This document shows positions 15,890-25,838 of a stretch of DNA of 64,000 nucleotides, piece after piece. The position numbers and the translations under genes were made by a program. The first letter of the stretch is position 1. Every line of letters begins with the position of its first letter. The stretch is from Oryzisolibacter propanilivorax (GTDB lineage Bacteria > Pseudomonadota > Gammaproteobacteria > Burkholderiales > Burkholderiaceae_C), in contig NZ_FNHP01000011.1 in assembly GCF_900103645.1 (NCBI RefSeq), forward strand, positions 61,755 to 125,754, in the 5' to 3' direction. The notes below the pieces were generated by a model. It was not told where the DNA came from. It saw only the letters and a list, made by a program, of their open reading frames with translations, and did no database searches.

Positions 15890-18046
15890 TTGACCTCTGC
15901 CATCCCGCCTTTCTCGGCTGATATTCCGCCGGCCACGCCGCTGCTGCCGGTGGCTGTCGCCACGCCGGCGCACAGCGGCGTCGGCGCACTGCTCAGCTAT
16001 GCCAGCGCCGCGCCGCTGCCGCCCGGCACGCTGGTGCGGGTGCCACTGGGCGCGCGCGAGGTGCTGGGCGTGGTTTGGGACGCGCCCGAGCAGCCGTTGA
16101 CGCTGCCCGACGGCCGCGCGCCGCGCGCCATCGCCGGCGTGCTGGAGGGCATCGCGCCGCTGGGCAGCAGCTGGCGCAGGCTGGTGGAGTTCGCCGCGCG
16201 CTATTACCAGCGCGCCCTGGGCGAGGTGGCACTGGCCGCGCTGCCGCCGCAGCTGCGCGACCTGCGGCCCGAGCAGCTGGCGCGCCGGCTGCGGCGCGCG
16301 GCCACCGCCCCGCCGGCCGCCCCCGGCGCTATCGAAAGCGTAGCTTACAGCCCTGAGCAGGCAAGGGCCATCGCCGAAATAGACCAGGAAAACGGCCCCT
16401 TCCTGCTGTTCGGCAGCACCGGCAGCGGCAAAACCGAGGTGTACCTGCACTGCATCGCCCGGGCACTGGCGGCCGACCCCACCGCGCAGGCGCTGGTGCT
16501 GGTGCCCGAGATCAACCTGACGCCGCAGCTCGAGGCCCGCGTGCGCGCCCGCTTCGCGCCGGTATATGGCGATGCGGCGCTGGTGACCCTGCACAGCGGC
16601 ATGACGCCGCCGCAGCGCCTCAAAAGCTGGCTGGCGGCGCACACCGGCGCGGCGCGCATCGTGCTGGGCACGCGCATGGCGGTCTTCGCCAGCTTCGCCC
16701 GCCTGGCGCTGATCGTGGTGGACGAAGAACACGACGCCAGCTACAAGCAGCAGGAGGGCGCGCGCTACCACGCGCGCGACCTGGCGCTGTGGCGTGGGCG
16801 TGAGGAAGGCGCCAAGGTCATCCTGGGCAGCGCCACGCCGTCGCTGGAGAGCTGGCACGCCAGCCGCCCCGCCACCGCCGACGACCCGCAAGGCGGGCGC
16901 TACCGGCGCCTGTACATGCCCAGCCGCATCGGCGCTGGCGCGCTGCCACGCGTGCGCCTGGTGGACTTGGGCCAGCAGCCGCCCAAGGCGGTGTTCGCCC
17001 CGGCGCTGCTGGCGGCCATCACCGAGCGCGTGCAGCGCGGCGAGCAGTGCCTGGTGCTGCTGAACCGCCGCGGCTTCGCCCCGGTGCTGCACTGCCATGC
17101 CTGCGGCTGGAAGAGCGACTGCCCGCACTGCAGCGCGCACCAAGTGTTCCACAAGGCCGACCGCTCGCTGCGCTGTCACCACTGCGGATATGCCTCGCGC
17201 GTGCCGCGCGCCTGCCCGTCCTGCGGCAATCCGGACATCGCCCCCATCGGCCGCGGCACCGAGCAGCTGGAGGAGCACCTGGCGCGCCTGCTGCGCAACG
17301 TCATCGTGGAGCCGGCCGGCCGCGCCGCGCGCGTGGCGCGCATCGACGCCGACACCACCCGCGCCAAGGGCGCGCTGGAGGAGCAGCTGGCGCAGGTGCA
17401 CGCCGGCGAGGTAGACGTGCTGGTGGGCACGCAGATGGTGGCCAAGGGGCACGACTTCCGCCGCATCACCCTGGTGGCGGCGGTGCAGCCCGACGGGGCG
17501 CTGTTTTCCAGCGACTTCCGCGCGCCCGAGCGGCTGTTCGCGCTGCTGATGCAGGCCGGCGGGCGCGCCGGGCGCGACGCGCACTACGTCGCCGCGCAGG
17601 GCGGCGAGCCGCCCGAGATGTGGGTCCAGACCTGGCACCCGGACCACCCGGTCTATGCCGCGCTGCGCCGCCACGACTGGCCGGCCTTCGCCGCCCAGCA
17701 GCTGGACGAGCGGCGCGAGGCCGGCATGCCGCCGTTCGCCTACCAGGCGCTGGTGCGGGCCGACGCGCGCGCGCAGGAGACGGCGCAGGCTTTCTTGACT
17801 GCCGCCGCGGATGCCGCGCGCGCCGCGCAGCTGCCGGGGCTGGAGCTGGTGCACCTGTTCCCGCCGGTGCCGCTGGCGGTGCAGCGCGTGGCCGGCGTGG
17901 AGCGCGCGCAGATGCTGCTGGAAAGCCCGTCGCGCGCGGCGCTGCAGGCGTTCCTGGCGGCATGGCAGGCGCTGTTGCACGCCGAGCGGCCCCGGCACAA
18001 GGGACTGGTGCGCTGGCTGATGGATGTGGACCCGCAGGCGATTTGA
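15890..18046 (+). CDS. priA: Primosomal protein N', replication restart helicase PriA
   Basis: A 718-residue superfamily 2 helicase that loads the replisome at stalled forks. The N-terminal 3'-DNA-binding domain (about 15-110) precedes Walker A GSTGSGKTE (about 175-183), DEEH (about 278-281), and the zinc-binding module with paired cysteines CHACGWKSDCPHC...CHHCGY...CPSCG (about 401-446). The C-terminal QAGGRAGR helicase motif is present. The only upstream in-frame start giving a full N-terminus is TTG 15890; GTG codons near 15950 would shorten it, so the start is uncertain. Residues around AIESVAYSPEQARA just before Walker A may derive from a diverged dispersed repeat. Confidence 0.93.
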   Translation: MTSAIPPFSADIPPATPLLPVAVATPAHSGVGALLSYASAAPLPPGTLVRVPLGAREVLGVVWDAPEQPLTLPDGRAPRAIAGVLEGIAPLGSSWRRLVEFAARYYQRALGEVALAALPPQLRDLRPEQLARRLRRAATAPPAAPGAIESVAYSPEQARAIAEIDQENGPFLLFGSTGSGKTEVYLHCIARALAADPTAQALVLVPEINLTPQLEARVRARFAPVYGDAALVTLHSGMTPPQRLKSWLAAHTGAARIVLGTRMAVFASFARLALIVVDEEHDASYKQQEGARYHARDLALWRGREEGAKVILGSATPSLESWHASRPATADDPQGGRYRRLYMPSRIGAGALPRVRLVDLGQQPPKAVFAPALLAAITERVQRGEQCLVLLNRRGFAPVLHCHACGWKSDCPHCSAHQVFHKADRSLRCHHCGYASRVPRACPSCGNPDIAPIGRGTEQLEEHLARLLRNVIVEPAGRAARVARIDADTTRAKGALEEQLAQVHAGEVDVLVGTQMVAKGHDFRRITLVAAVQPDGALFSSDFRAPERLFALLMQAGGRAGRDAHYVAAQGGEPPEMWVQTWHPDHPVYAALRRHDWPAFAAQQLDERREAGMPPFAYQALVRADARAQETAQAFLTAAADAARAAQLPGLELVHLFPPVPLAVQRVAGVERAQMLLESPSRAALQAFLAAWQALLHAERPRHKGLVRWLMDVDPQAI
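16328..16372 (+). repeat. Possible diverged repeat copy inside priA
   Basis: GCTATCGAAAGCGTAGCT...GCCCT...CAAGGGC keeps the spacing of the repeat. It is translated between the DNA-binding and helicase domains. The following EQ-A residues are conserved in PriA anyway, so coincidence is possible. Confidence 0.4.
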
Positions 18047-18077
18047 CGGGCGCGCGACGCGGCGGTACCGCATTGAC

Positions 18078-18137
18078 GGCCTTTTGTGCCACTGGCCCAT
18101 ATGGGCACAGGGCCTGCAGCTATCAAAAGCGCAGCAT
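18078..18137 (-). repeat. Dispersed TAGCTGC repeat between convergent priA and AEC gene
   Basis: On the minus strand: GCTTTTGATAGCTGCAGGCC, then a CTGTGCCCATATGGGCCAG hairpin and CACAAAAGGC. It fills most of the 90-bp gap between the two convergent stops. Confidence 0.7.
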
Positions 18138-19084
18138 CACATCAGCAATGCCACCGCCCCGGAGAACGTCAGGAACGCCAGCGCCGTACTCACCAGAATG
18201 ACGCGCGCGATGCGCCCGCCGTGCGCGCCGAAGCGCTCGGCCAGTAGCGAGACGTTGCTGGCGCTGGGCAGCGCCGCCACCAGCACCAGCGTGGGCACGG
18301 CCAGGGGCGCCGGCGCCCAGCCCAGCGCCAGGGCGGCCTGGCACGCCAGCCAGACCAGCAGCGGGTGCGCCAGCAGCTTGGCCAGCGCCAGCGGCACATA
18401 GGCGCTGGCGGGCACGCGCTCGTGCGCGTTCATCTGCGAGCGTGCCAGCACCGCGCCGATGGCGAACAGCGCCACCGGCGAAGCGGCGTCGGCCAGCATG
18501 CCCACGGTGCGCGCCAGCGGCCCGGGCAGCGCGAAGTGCGTGGCCGAGGCCAGCGCGCCCAGCGCGATGGCCCACGGCAGCGGATTGGCCAGCACGCCGC
18601 GCAGCGCCAAGCGCAGCGCCCGCCCGGCGCTGCCCTGCCCCAGCGACAGGCGCGACAGCGCCACGCACAGCGAGGTGGTCAGCACCATGTCCAGCGCCAC
18701 CGTGGGGATGACGGTGCCAGCCGCCGCCTCGCCCAGCAGCGCCACCAGCAGCGGCACGCCCATGAAGCCGGAATTGGGGAAGGCGGTCACCAGCGCGCCG
18801 AAGGCGGCGTCGTTCCAGCCCCAGGCGCGGCGCGTGGCGGCCACCACGGCGGCCACCAGCACCAGGGCGCACAGCACATACACCGCGGCCACCACCGGGT
18901 CGAGCAACTGGGCGATCGGGGTGTCGGCGCCGAAGCGGTACAGCATGCAGGGCAGCGCGAAATACAGCACGAAGCCGTTCAGGCCGGCAATGGCGGTCAG
19001 CGGCAGCCACCCCCGGCGCGTGGCGACCCAGCCGGCCAGCACCAGCGCAAAGAAGGGAAAGGTGACCGACAGGACCGATAGCAC
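18137..19084 (-). CDS. AEC-family transporter (auxin efflux carrier-like)
   Basis: A 315-residue inner-membrane protein with about ten hydrophobic helices in two repeats. It has the AEC features PFFALVLAGWVATRRGWLP at the N-terminus, FPNSGFMGVPL, a conserved asparagine-proline pair in the fifth helix (ANPLPWA), and LPSASNVSLLAERFG late. Bacterial members (MdcF, MleP-like) transport malate, malonate or other carboxylates; the substrate is unknown here. GTG 19084 is chosen because it gives the family's usual length and a CACAAT hexamer lies 6 nt upstream; longer in-frame extensions are Arg/Ala-rich. Confidence 0.83.
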   Translation of the reverse strand: MLSVLSVTFPFFALVLAGWVATRRGWLPLTAIAGLNGFVLYFALPCMLYRFGADTPIAQLLDPVVAAVYVLCALVLVAAVVAATRRAWGWNDAAFGALVTAFPNSGFMGVPLLVALLGEAAAGTVIPTVALDMVLTTSLCVALSRLSLGQGSAGRALRLALRGVLANPLPWAIALGALASATHFALPGPLARTVGMLADAASPVALFAIGAVLARSQMNAHERVPASAYVPLALAKLLAHPLLVWLACQAALALGWAPAPLAVPTLVLVAALPSASNVSLLAERFGAHGGRIARVILVSTALAFLTFSGAVALLM

Positions 19085-19090
19085 CGGGCG

Positions 19091-19096
19091 ATTGTG
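19091..19096 (-). promoter_or_regulatory. -10-like CACAAT 6 nt before the AEC gene start
   Basis: On the minus strand CACAAT is followed by 6 nt and then GTG 19084, without a Shine-Dalgarno. Another predicted leaderless start. Confidence 0.35.
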
Positions 19097-19272
19097 CCGG
19101 TTACATCCGCTGGCACAGGCCCTCGCTATCATCGTGCGCTGCGCATTTTCCGGGGCCTGCGCCGCCCCGGCCCTGGCGCCCGCGCCCGGCCTGCCGCACC
19201 ATGCTGCGCGCCCTGCCATGCCTCGCCCTTGGCGTCGCTGATCTTTCCGCTTTCTTTCTTCTGTCTCTGCCC

Positions 19273-21348
19273 ATGTCCGGTCTGAACCTGGCCCAGCTGC
19301 AAGCCGTGCACTACACCGAGGGTCCGTGCCTGGTGCTGGCCGGCGCCGGCTCAGGAAAAACGCGCGTCATCACGCACAAGATCGCGCGCCTGATCGAGAC
19401 CGGCATGCCAGCGCGGCGCATCGCCGCCATCACCTTCACCAACAAGGCCGCCGCCGAGATGCGCGAGCGCGCCGCGCAGCTGATCGGCCGCCAGGCCAAG
19501 GACGTGCTGGTGTGCACCTTCCACGCCCTGGGCGTGCGCATGGTGCGCGAGGACGGCCACGCGCTGGGCCTCAAGCCCAACTTCAGCATCCTGGACCAGG
19601 ACGACGTGACCAGCATCCTGAAGGACTGCGCCGGCGGCACCACGGACCTGGCCACCGCGCGCCAGTGGCAATGGATCATCAGCGGCTGGAAAAACCAGGG
19701 CTGGGACGCGCGCAAGTCGCTGGCCATGGCCCAGGACGACCACGAGCGCAGCATCGCCCTGGTCATGCAGCGCTACGAGGAGCGCCTCACCGCCTACCAG
19801 AGCGTGGACTTCGACGACCTGATCGGCCTGCCCATGCGCCTGCTCAAGGGCCACCCCGAGGTGCGCGAGAAGTGGCAGCGCGTGCTGGGCCACGTGTTGG
19901 TGGACGAGTACCAGGACACCAACGCCACGCAGTACGAGCTGCTGAAGATGCTGGTGGGTGAACGCGCCCGCTTCACCGCCGTGGGCGACGACGACCAGAG
20001 CATCTACGGCTGGCGCGGCGCGACGCTGGACAACCTGAAACGCCTGCCGCTGGACTTCCCGCAGTTGAAAGTCATCAAGTTGGAGCAGAACTACCGCTCG
20101 ACTTCCGCCATCCTGCGCGCGGCCAACAACGTCATCGGCCCGAACCCCAAGCTGTTCCCGAAGACGCTGTTTTCCGAGCTGGGCGAGGGCGAGCCGGTGC
20201 GCGTGGTGGCCTGCGACAACGAGGAGCACGAGGCCGAGCGCGCGGTGGCGCGCATCCTGGGCCTGCGCGCGGCGGCCAACCCGCCACCGGCGTGGAAGAG
20301 CTTCGCCATCCTGTACCGCGCCAACCACCAGGCCAAGCCGTTCGAGAAGGCCCTGCGCAAGGCCAGCATCCCCTACAAGGTCTCGGGCGGCACGTCGTTC
20401 TTCGACCGCGCCGAGATCCGCGACCTGTGCGCCTGGTTCCGGCTGTGGATCAACAACGATGACGACCCGGCCTTCCTGCGCGCCGTGGCCAGCCCGAAGC
20501 GCGGCATCGGCCACACCACGCTGGGCGCCCTGGGGGGCTTCGCGGCGCAGCACAAGCAGAGCATGTTCGGCGCCCTGTTCAACGCCATGCTGCCGGCGGC
20601 GGTGCCCAAACGCGCGCTGGAGGGTCTGCTGGAGTTCGGCCGCACGGTGAACGACCTGGAGCACCGCGCGCGCCACACCCACGGGCACGAGGCGGCGCAC
20701 GCCTTCCTGGCCGAGTGGCTCCAGGACATCGGCTACGAGCAGTACCTGTACGACAGCGAGGACAGCGAGAAGGTCGCCAGCGCGCGCTGGGGCAACGTGC
20801 TGGAGTTCTGCGACTGGATGGCGCAGCGCGCCGGCGGGCAGATCGAAAACACCGGCGGCGCCACCACGCAAAAGGAAATCAAGAGCCTGCTGGAAGTCGC
20901 CCAGACCATCGCCCTGCTGTCCACCATCTCCGAGCGCGAGCAGGAGCAGGACATGGTGGTGCTGTCCACCCTGCACGCCAGCAAGGGGCTGGAGTGGCCG
21001 CACGTCATCCTGGCGGGCGTGAACGAGGGCATGCTGCCCTTCAAGCTGGACGACGACGAGGGCCGTCAGGAGAAAGTGGCCGACGACGTGGCCGCGCGCC
21101 TGCAGGAAGAGCGCCGGCTGATGTACGTCGGCATCACCCGCGCGCAGCGCACCCTGGCGGTGGGCTGGAGCAAGAAGCGCAAGAAGGGCCGCGAGATGGT
21201 CGCCGCCTTGCCCAGCCGCTTCATCGCCGAGATGAAACTGGACGCCGCCACCAGCCGCGAGGACCCGCGCGAGAAGCTGCGCCAGCTGCGGGCAGAATTC
21301 GCCGCACGCGCGCAGGGCCAGGCGGCTGCAACCACCCCTGCGGCCTGA
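19273..21348 (+). CDS. rep: ATP-dependent DNA helicase Rep
   Basis: A 691-residue superfamily 1A helicase that unwinds DNA 3' to 5' and clears proteins ahead of the replication fork. Visible motifs: the Q-motif NLAQLQAV, Walker A AGAGSGKT (about 23-30), FTNKAAAEM, VDEYQDTN (about 209-216), GDDDQSIYGWRGA (about 238-250), LEQNYRS, STLHASKGLEW (near 565) and YVGITRAQ. Length and the start right before NLAQLQ match Rep rather than UvrD/PcrA, which have longer C-termini. ATG 19273 is preferred to the in-frame ATG 19201. It stands alone between priA/AEC and pldA. Confidence 0.88.
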   Translation: MSGLNLAQLQAVHYTEGPCLVLAGAGSGKTRVITHKIARLIETGMPARRIAAITFTNKAAAEMRERAAQLIGRQAKDVLVCTFHALGVRMVREDGHALGLKPNFSILDQDDVTSILKDCAGGTTDLATARQWQWIISGWKNQGWDARKSLAMAQDDHERSIALVMQRYEERLTAYQSVDFDDLIGLPMRLLKGHPEVREKWQRVLGHVLVDEYQDTNATQYELLKMLVGERARFTAVGDDDQSIYGWRGATLDNLKRLPLDFPQLKVIKLEQNYRSTSAILRAANNVIGPNPKLFPKTLFSELGEGEPVRVVACDNEEHEAERAVARILGLRAAANPPPAWKSFAILYRANHQAKPFEKALRKASIPYKVSGGTSFFDRAEIRDLCAWFRLWINNDDDPAFLRAVASPKRGIGHTTLGALGGFAAQHKQSMFGALFNAMLPAAVPKRALEGLLEFGRTVNDLEHRARHTHGHEAAHAFLAEWLQDIGYEQYLYDSEDSEKVASARWGNVLEFCDWMAQRAGGQIENTGGATTQKEIKSLLEVAQTIALLSTISEREQEQDMVVLSTLHASKGLEWPHVILAGVNEGMLPFKLDDDEGRQEKVADDVAARLQEERRLMYVGITRAQRTLAVGWSKKRKKGREMVAALPSRFIAEMKLDAATSREDPREKLRQLRAEFAARAQGQAAATTPAA

Positions 21349-21362
21349 CCTGCTGCCACTCA

Positions 21363-21412
21363 CTTTTTCATAGCCACAAGCCGTTATACCCAAAGGGCTT
21401 GCGCGCAAAAAC
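21363..21412 (+). repeat. Dispersed repeat copy between rep and pldA
   Basis: TTTTTCATAGCCACAAGCC...CAAAGGGCTTGCG is a diverged copy of the repeat. It lies in the 98-bp gap between two same-strand genes and could form a short AAGCC/GGCTT hairpin. Confidence 0.6.
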
Positions 21413-21446
21413 ACCCAAATTCCGGCAAACACCGGCCTCTTTATCC

Positions 21447-22640
21447 ATGAAACCCAGCACCCTGCTCCCCTTCGCCCTGGCTCTGAGCGGCGCGGCCCTG
21501 CCCGCCCTGGCGCAGACCTCTGGCGCGCCTGCGGCGCCACCCGGCAGCCCCGATGCCGGCTGGCGCCAGTGCTCCGCGCTGCAGGACGGCCCGCAGCGCC
21601 TGGCCTGCTTCGACCAGTGGGCCGGCCGCCAAGCCTGGACTGCACCGGCGGCCAGCGCCAACACCACTTTGGGCACCGGCGGCGGCGACGCCGCCACGGC
21701 CGCCGCGCTCGCCGCCCTGCCCGCGCCCGAGACCGCGCCCCAGCCCGAGCCGGTCATCGCCCTGAAGGTGGCCGACGGCTGCCGCGACGGCGACTACACC
21801 ACGCTGTCGCGCTTCTGGGAGCTGGAGGCCGGCACCGACTGCGGCCCACTGCGCTTTCGCGGCTACCGGCCGATCAACGTCTCGGTCGTGGCCGGCAGCA
21901 ACGTGAACCGCCAGCCCACCTCCAGCAACCCGAACAACAGCGCCACCCAGCCGGTGGACTACCGCCGCGCCGAGATGCGTGTGCAGCTGTCGGTGCGCAC
22001 CAAGCTGGCCAGCGACCTGCTGACGCGCGGCGATGCGCGGCTGCGCGACTCGCTGTGGGTCGGCTACACGCAGCAGTCGTACTGGCAGCTGTTTTCCTCG
22101 AACATCTCGCGACCGTTTCGCAACACCGACCACGAGCCGGAGATCATGTACGTCTACCCGACGCAGGCCAAGCTGCCCTTCGGCTGGCAGTGGCGCTACA
22201 GCGGCATCGGCCTGGTGCACCAGTCCAACGGCCAGAGCGACCCGCTGTCGCGCAGCTGGAACCGCGCCTACCTGATGACCGGCTTTGAGCTGAACGACCG
22301 CTTCAGCCTGACCGCGCGCGTCTGGAAACGCCTGCACGAGAGCGCCGGCAGCGACAACAACCCGGGCATCAGCGACACCGTGGGCCGCTCCGAGTTCACC
22401 CTGGGCTGGAACGCCACGCCGCACGACCGCCTCACCTTGACCACGCGCCACGCGCTGGCCGGCAGCTGGCGCGGCTCGGCACGCCTGGACTGGATGCAAA
22501 GCCTGGGCACGCGCTTCGCCGGCCCGCGCAGCAACCTGCGCCTGCACACGCAGCTGTTCTCGGGCTACGGCGACAGCCTGATCGACTACAACAGGAAGCG
22601 CACCGTCTTCAGCGTCGGCCTGAGCCTGGTGGACTTCTGA
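21447..22640 (+). CDS. pldA: Outer-membrane phospholipase A
   Basis: A 397-residue exported protein of the phospholipase A1 (PldA/OMPLA) family. A signal peptide (1-22, LPALAQ) and an Ala/Pro-rich linker precede a C-terminal beta-barrel. The active-site HxS pair is in LVHQSNGQSDPLSRSWNRAY (His near 258, Ser near 260, Asn a few residues on), and the last residue is Phe, as in outer-membrane barrels assembled by BamA. OMPLA dimerises with calcium and hydrolyses phospholipids that reach the outer leaflet. The N-terminal extension with a DGPQRLACFDQWA segment is longer than in E. coli; such extensions are frequent in Betaproteobacteria. Confidence 0.85.
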   Translation: MKPSTLLPFALALSGAALPALAQTSGAPAAPPGSPDAGWRQCSALQDGPQRLACFDQWAGRQAWTAPAASANTTLGTGGGDAATAAALAALPAPETAPQPEPVIALKVADGCRDGDYTTLSRFWELEAGTDCGPLRFRGYRPINVSVVAGSNVNRQPTSSNPNNSATQPVDYRRAEMRVQLSVRTKLASDLLTRGDARLRDSLWVGYTQQSYWQLFSSNISRPFRNTDHEPEIMYVYPTQAKLPFGWQWRYSGIGLVHQSNGQSDPLSRSWNRAYLMTGFELNDRFSLTARVWKRLHESAGSDNNPGISDTVGRSEFTLGWNATPHDRLTLTTRHALAGSWRGSARLDWMQSLGTRFAGPRSNLRLHTQLFSGYGDSLIDYNRKRTVFSVGLSLVDF

Positions 22641-22861
22641 GCGGCGGGCGCCTTCGCCACCCCGCCGTTTCTGACAGCCTGTTACGCCTTCGCCCGTGCC
22701 ACGCCTTGTGGTGTACGGGTAAGGCTTTCACAATCGTCCGCAGCGCGGCGATAGCCCGCCTCTGCGAGCCGGGCAACTGACCGTCTTCTGCAGCGGTGTT
22801 CGGGCCTTTCCGAAAGCCAGCGCGTTTGCACAATGCGCCCTGGAAGGAGAAGGAGACCCTC

Positions 22862-23254
22862 ATGGACCTGCAGTACCAGCTCAAGGCCGGCAGCTACTAC
22901 CTGTACGACCTGCGCGATGCGCCCAGCACCGTCACCGGCGAGCGCCGCTTCAGGCTCAAGACTGACAGCGTCGCCATCGCTTTCGACCGCCTGACCGGCG
23001 AGGTGCACCAGCACGGCAGCCCGGCGCGCATCCAGTCCTGGGCCACGCACATGCGCCGGCGCCTGCGCGCCGCCGGCCGGCTGGATGTGGCCAACGACCT
23101 GGTGGTGGTCTCGGGCCCGCTGCCGGTCGAGGAAATCAACAAGTGCCTGTGGGTGGCCGGCTACTGCCGCCGCCTGCTGGCGCGCCTGGCCAGCCTGCCG
23201 CACGGCAAGCTGCAGCGCGCGGTCGATCCACATTCCTGGCGAAAAGCGGCCTGA
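22862..23254 (+). CDS. Uncharacterised small basic protein
   Basis: A 130-residue cytosolic-looking protein with no signal peptide or membrane segment that I can assign to a family. It is basic at both ends, has a QLKAGSYYLYDLRDAPS N-terminus and an Arg-rich centre ([10 protein letters not shown]), and two cysteines at KCLWVAGYC. A strong ribosome site (GGAAGGAGAAGGAG) just upstream of ATG 22862 and typical codon use support expression. A CACAAT at 22828-22833 could be its -10 with a leader of about 25 nt. It stands alone between pldA and the convergent stress-protein gene. Confidence 0.65.
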   Translation: MDLQYQLKAGSYYLYDLRDAPSTVTGERRFRLKTDSVAIAFDRLTGEVHQHGSPARIQSWATHMRRRLRAAGRLDVANDLVVVSGPLPVEEINKCLWVAGYCRRLLARLASLPHGKLQRAVDPHSWRKAA

Positions 23255-23295
23255 GCCCTTGTGAAAAAAGGGCCTTCAGCTATCAAAATAAAAGC
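23245..23295 (-). repeat. Dispersed repeat copy downstream of the universal stress gene
   Basis: On the minus strand TTTATTTTGATAGCTGAAGG is followed by CCCTTTTTTCACAAGGGC, a well-kept copy between two convergent genes. It extends slightly into the end of the upstream plus-strand gene. Confidence 0.7.
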
Positions 23296-23321
23296 AAAAC
23301 GCCGGCCTTGCTGCCGGCGTT
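23290..23321 (-). terminator. Rho-independent terminator of the universal stress gene
   Basis: Perfect stem AACGCCGG (23298-23305) / CCGGCGTT (23314-23321) with an 8-nt loop, followed on the minus strand by a T-rich tail. Confidence 0.75.
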
Positions 23322-23349
23322 GTCGCAACCGCCGCGCGGCGGGCCTGCC

Positions 23350-23823
23350 TCAGGCGGCGCCGGCGTCGTCCAGCTCGTCGCCTTCCGCCGGCTCGGCGTG
23401 CTTGACCACCGTCACCGGCACCGGGCTGTGCTCGACCAGCTGCTGCGACACCGACCCCAGGAAGGCGCCGCGCAAGCCACCCAGGCCGCGCGCGCCGATG
23501 AACAGCGCGTCGCAGCCGCAGCGCTCGACCATGTCCACCAGCGTGGCTGTCACCGGCCCCAGGCCCAGTTCGGTCTCGTGCGGCACGCCTGCAGCCTGCA
23601 CCAGCGCCAGGGCCGACTGCAGCAGGTGCTGGCCGGCCTCCACGCTGGCCTCGGCGATGGCGTCGGCGCCCTGGGTGGCCAGCTCCAGCAGCGAGGCCTC
23701 TTCCTGCACATGCCCCAGCACCAGCGTGGCCTGCAGGCCACCACGGCGCACCAGCGCCAGCGCGTGATGCACGGCGTCCAGCGCCAGGTCCGAACCATCG
23801 ACGGCAATCATGATCCTCAGCAT
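23350..23823 (-). CDS. Universal stress protein (UspA family)
   Basis: A 157-residue cytosolic protein of the UspA family with the alpha/beta nucleotide-binding fold. It begins MLRIMIAVDGSDLALDAVHHAL and ends with the ATP-binding signature GARGLGGLRGAFLGSVSQQL (about 115-135; G-2x-G-9x-G-S), indicating the ATP-binding subgroup. These proteins help cells survive starvation and other stress by mechanisms that remain unclear. AGGAGAAAG lies upstream of ATG 23823. It is divergent from tgt. Confidence 0.88.
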   Translation of the reverse strand: MLRIMIAVDGSDLALDAVHHALALVRRGGLQATLVLGHVQEEASLLELATQGADAIAEASVEAGQHLLQSALALVQAAGVPHETELGLGPVTATLVDMVERCGCDALFIGARGLGGLRGAFLGSVSQQLVEHSPVPVTVVKHAEPAEGDELDDAGAA

Positions 23824-23848
23824 GTTCTTTCTCCTGCGGTAGCTATAA

Positions 23849-25069
<1,221 letters not shown>

Positions 25070-25282
25070 GCGGCAGGGCGCCGCCGCCCGACAGGCCCGG
25101 CGGCGCTGCGGGTTGCCTGCACCGGGCGTGCGGCTTTTTTGCGACGCCTGTGCGACCCACTTCTGCGCGAGGAACGGCGCCGCTACCATGGCGCGTTTTC
25201 CACCCGCCGGGCAGCCAGCGGCCCGGCGCGGGCCTGCGCTGGCCCCAGTGTTTCACCACTGCAACGACCGGAGACCCACCCC
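25070..25282. other. Intergenic region tgt-lipoprotein, no gene seen
   Basis: 213 bp of GC-rich sequence. I see no strong hairpin with a T-tract, no repeat and no credible small ORF. Confidence 0.35.
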
Positions 25283-25738
25283 ATGCACCGCAAAGCCGTC
25301 AACCCCCTTGCCCTCCCGCTGTCCCTGGCCCTGCTGGGCCTGCTTGGCGGCTGCGCCTCGCAAAAGGCGGCCGCGCCGGCGGCAGAGGACAAAGCCAGCA
25401 GCAGCGCGCCGAGCCAGACCGTGAAATCGCGCGACGGCAGCTACGAGGGCGAGGTCATCGGCAAGCCCCGGCCCGGCAGCAAGTTCGCGCGCCTGCAGAT
25501 CGGCATGCACATGGACGAGGTGCAGGAAAAGATGGGCCACGCGCCCGACCGCTTCCACACCTACGAGTCGGGCAAGCGCTGGATCCCGTTCTACTTCGGC
25601 AGCGATGCGCGCCGCCTGCAGGCCCTGTACAAGGGTGAGGGCTGCCTGATCTTCACCGGCGGCAACGTCTGGGGCGGTGCGGGCGGCGAGCTGATGAGCA
25701 TCCAGCACGACAGCACGGGCGCCTGCTACCAGCCCTGA
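25283..25738 (+). CDS. Small predicted lipoprotein
   Basis: A 151-residue exported lipoprotein of unknown function. The signal peptide ends in the lipobox LLGGC (Cys near 24), followed by an Ala/Ser-rich linker and a compact domain with KFARLQIGMHMDEVQEKMGHAPD, which resembles the helix-turn of SmpA/BamE-like folds (the IGM...V...G pattern). That resemblance is weak evidence for an outer-membrane role. ATG 25283 is preceded by a modest GGAG (25270-25273). There is no operon partner: GST follows after 100 bp. Confidence 0.72.
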   Translation: MHRKAVNPLALPLSLALLGLLGGCASQKAAAPAAEDKASSSAPSQTVKSRDGSYEGEVIGKPRPGSKFARLQIGMHMDEVQEKMGHAPDRFHTYESGKRWIPFYFGSDARRLQALYKGEGCLIFTGGNVWGGAGGELMSIQHDSTGACYQP

Positions 25739-25838
25739 TCCAGGCCAGGCGCGGCCGAGCCGCACGCCGCGTCCGGCCGGCCCGCCTGAAGCAGCCGGGC
25801 GCGCCACTTCTTTTTCAAAACCGACCGCGAGTCCGTCC

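Noticed and set aside
15479..15893. Two small open frames (78 and 111 codons) in the hemE-priA gap
   Set aside because: No ribosome site, no recognisable features, base composition unlike neighbouring genes, and they overlap the DnaA and IHF sites; regulatory DNA explains the region better.
16328..16372. Certain repeat insertion in priA
   Set aside because: Spacing fits, but the sequence is diverged and part of it encodes residues conserved in PriA, so it is listed only as a possible copy.
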